Positions 5,825 through 6,073 of a stretch of 6,073 nucleotides of DNA are shown piece after piece. The stretch comes from Bacillota bacterium (GTDB lineage Bacteria; Bacillota; Clostridia; Peptostreptococcales; Anaerovoracaceae): assembly GCA_019420525.1 (NCBI GenBank), contig JAHZHA010000024.1, positions 1-6,073 on the forward strand, given 5' to 3'. The notes beneath the pieces are model-generated. The model did not search any database, was not told where the DNA came from, and saw only the letters and a list, made by a program, of their open reading frames with translations. A program made the position numbers and the translations under genes. Position 1 is the stretch's first letter, and each line of letters opens with the position of its first letter.

Positions 5825-6073
5825 ATGTTTGCAACGATACGCCAGACTCGGGCAGATGAAAGAAATCTATTTCAGGTGGAATCGGAAGAGTCAGGAATCC
5901 TCTATCGGGCGGAGACCCCGTGGTCGGGCCTGAATCTGCCTTTTGACGCGGAAAATCTTCGCAAGCTGGTTTTTACAGATGACGGCGGAAAGGAAATGTT
6001 TCATACAGAAGATGATATCCGGTACTTCAGCAGGGAATTCACCGTGTTCCGTACGATATCATATTCTGTATGA
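5825..6073 (+). CDS. Short unassigned protein downstream of the ClC gene, possibly truncated
   Basis: The frame encodes 82 residues and stops at TGA 6071-6073, the last bases of the window. There is no signal peptide or membrane segment, so a cytoplasmic location is likely. The sequence is polar with spaced aromatics (ILYRAETPWSGLNLPF, residues 25-40, then LRKLVFTDDGGKEMFHTEDD, 45-64). This looks like the first beta-strands of a tubby C-terminal-like/LURP-type small domain found in Clostridia, but that is a weak recollection rather than a firm assignment. Such proteins are longer than 82 residues. The last stretch (66-82, RYFSREFTVFRTISYSV) is less convincing, and both other frames are open from about 6017 to the window end, so a frameshift is possible. 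The good RBS and 17-nt spacing from the ClC gene support expression in that operon. Function unknown. Confidence 0.55.
   Translation: MFATIRQTRADERNLFQVESEESGILYRAETPWSGLNLPFDAENLRKLVFTDDGGKEMFHTEDDIRYFSREFTVFRTISYSV

Noticed and set aside
4680..5834. 384-codon minus-strand frame opposite the ClC gene
   Set aside because: It is very rich in His, Arg, Ser and Gln with no domain pattern, as expected for the antisense of a membrane protein gene; the plus-strand protein is clearly the real one.

Overview
The window looks like chromosomal DNA of a low-to-mid GC Gram-positive anaerobe, most likely a Clostridia (Lachnospiraceae-like) gut bacterium. The reasons are consensus AGGAGG-type ribosome binding sites, a textbook TTGATA-N17-TATAAT promoter, a secreted S-layer-homology (SLH) protein, a lipobox lipoprotein and the fibronectin type III style of the first gene. 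The taxon is inferred; no marker gene is present.

All convincing genes are on the + strand. Position 1 lies inside a gene whose last 90 codons form a fibronectin type III-like domain (2-274). The gap 275-601 is not empty. Positions 278-355 encode, in the same frame as the preceding gene, an orphan C-terminal half of an SLH repeat (KLTRAQIAAILMRFC). It is followed by a small hairpin with an A-rich 5' flank, which resembles a terminator worn down on one side. I read this as the scar of a lost SLH gene. A possible promoter (about 430-458) and a leader of about 140 nt with a GC-rich patch precede the next gene. That gene (602-2137) encodes an exported 511-residue protein: signal peptide, acidic linker, SLH repeats, a short cell-wall-binding-like repeat and a transglutaminase-like domain with a Cys-His-Asp triad. 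It ends in a clear intrinsic terminator at 2182-2220.

An independent unit follows: an 11-bp-arm dyad (2250-2273), a strong promoter (2288-2316), a strong RBS, and a 644-residue lipoprotein (2349-4283) of the SdsA1-type alkylsulfatase family in the metallo-beta-lactamase superfamily. All expected zinc ligands are present. The spacer 4284-4541 holds a 14-bp inverted repeat (weak terminator candidate) and a near-perfect 14/15-bp direct repeat. The last unit is a YfeO-like member of the ClC chloride channel/antiporter family (4542-5807), followed 17 nt later by a short unassigned gene (5825-6073) that is probably co-transcribed and may be truncated or frameshifted.

The products share the cell envelope as their location: a surface-anchored transglutaminase-like enzyme, a lipid-anchored sulfatase facing outward and an anion transporter in the membrane. 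There is no direct evidence that they form one pathway; terminator and promoter placement argues for three separate transcription units. I did not find a clear new system. The most unusual items are the SLH gene scar, the lipoprotein form of the alkylsulfatase, and the divergent ClC paired with a short downstream gene.
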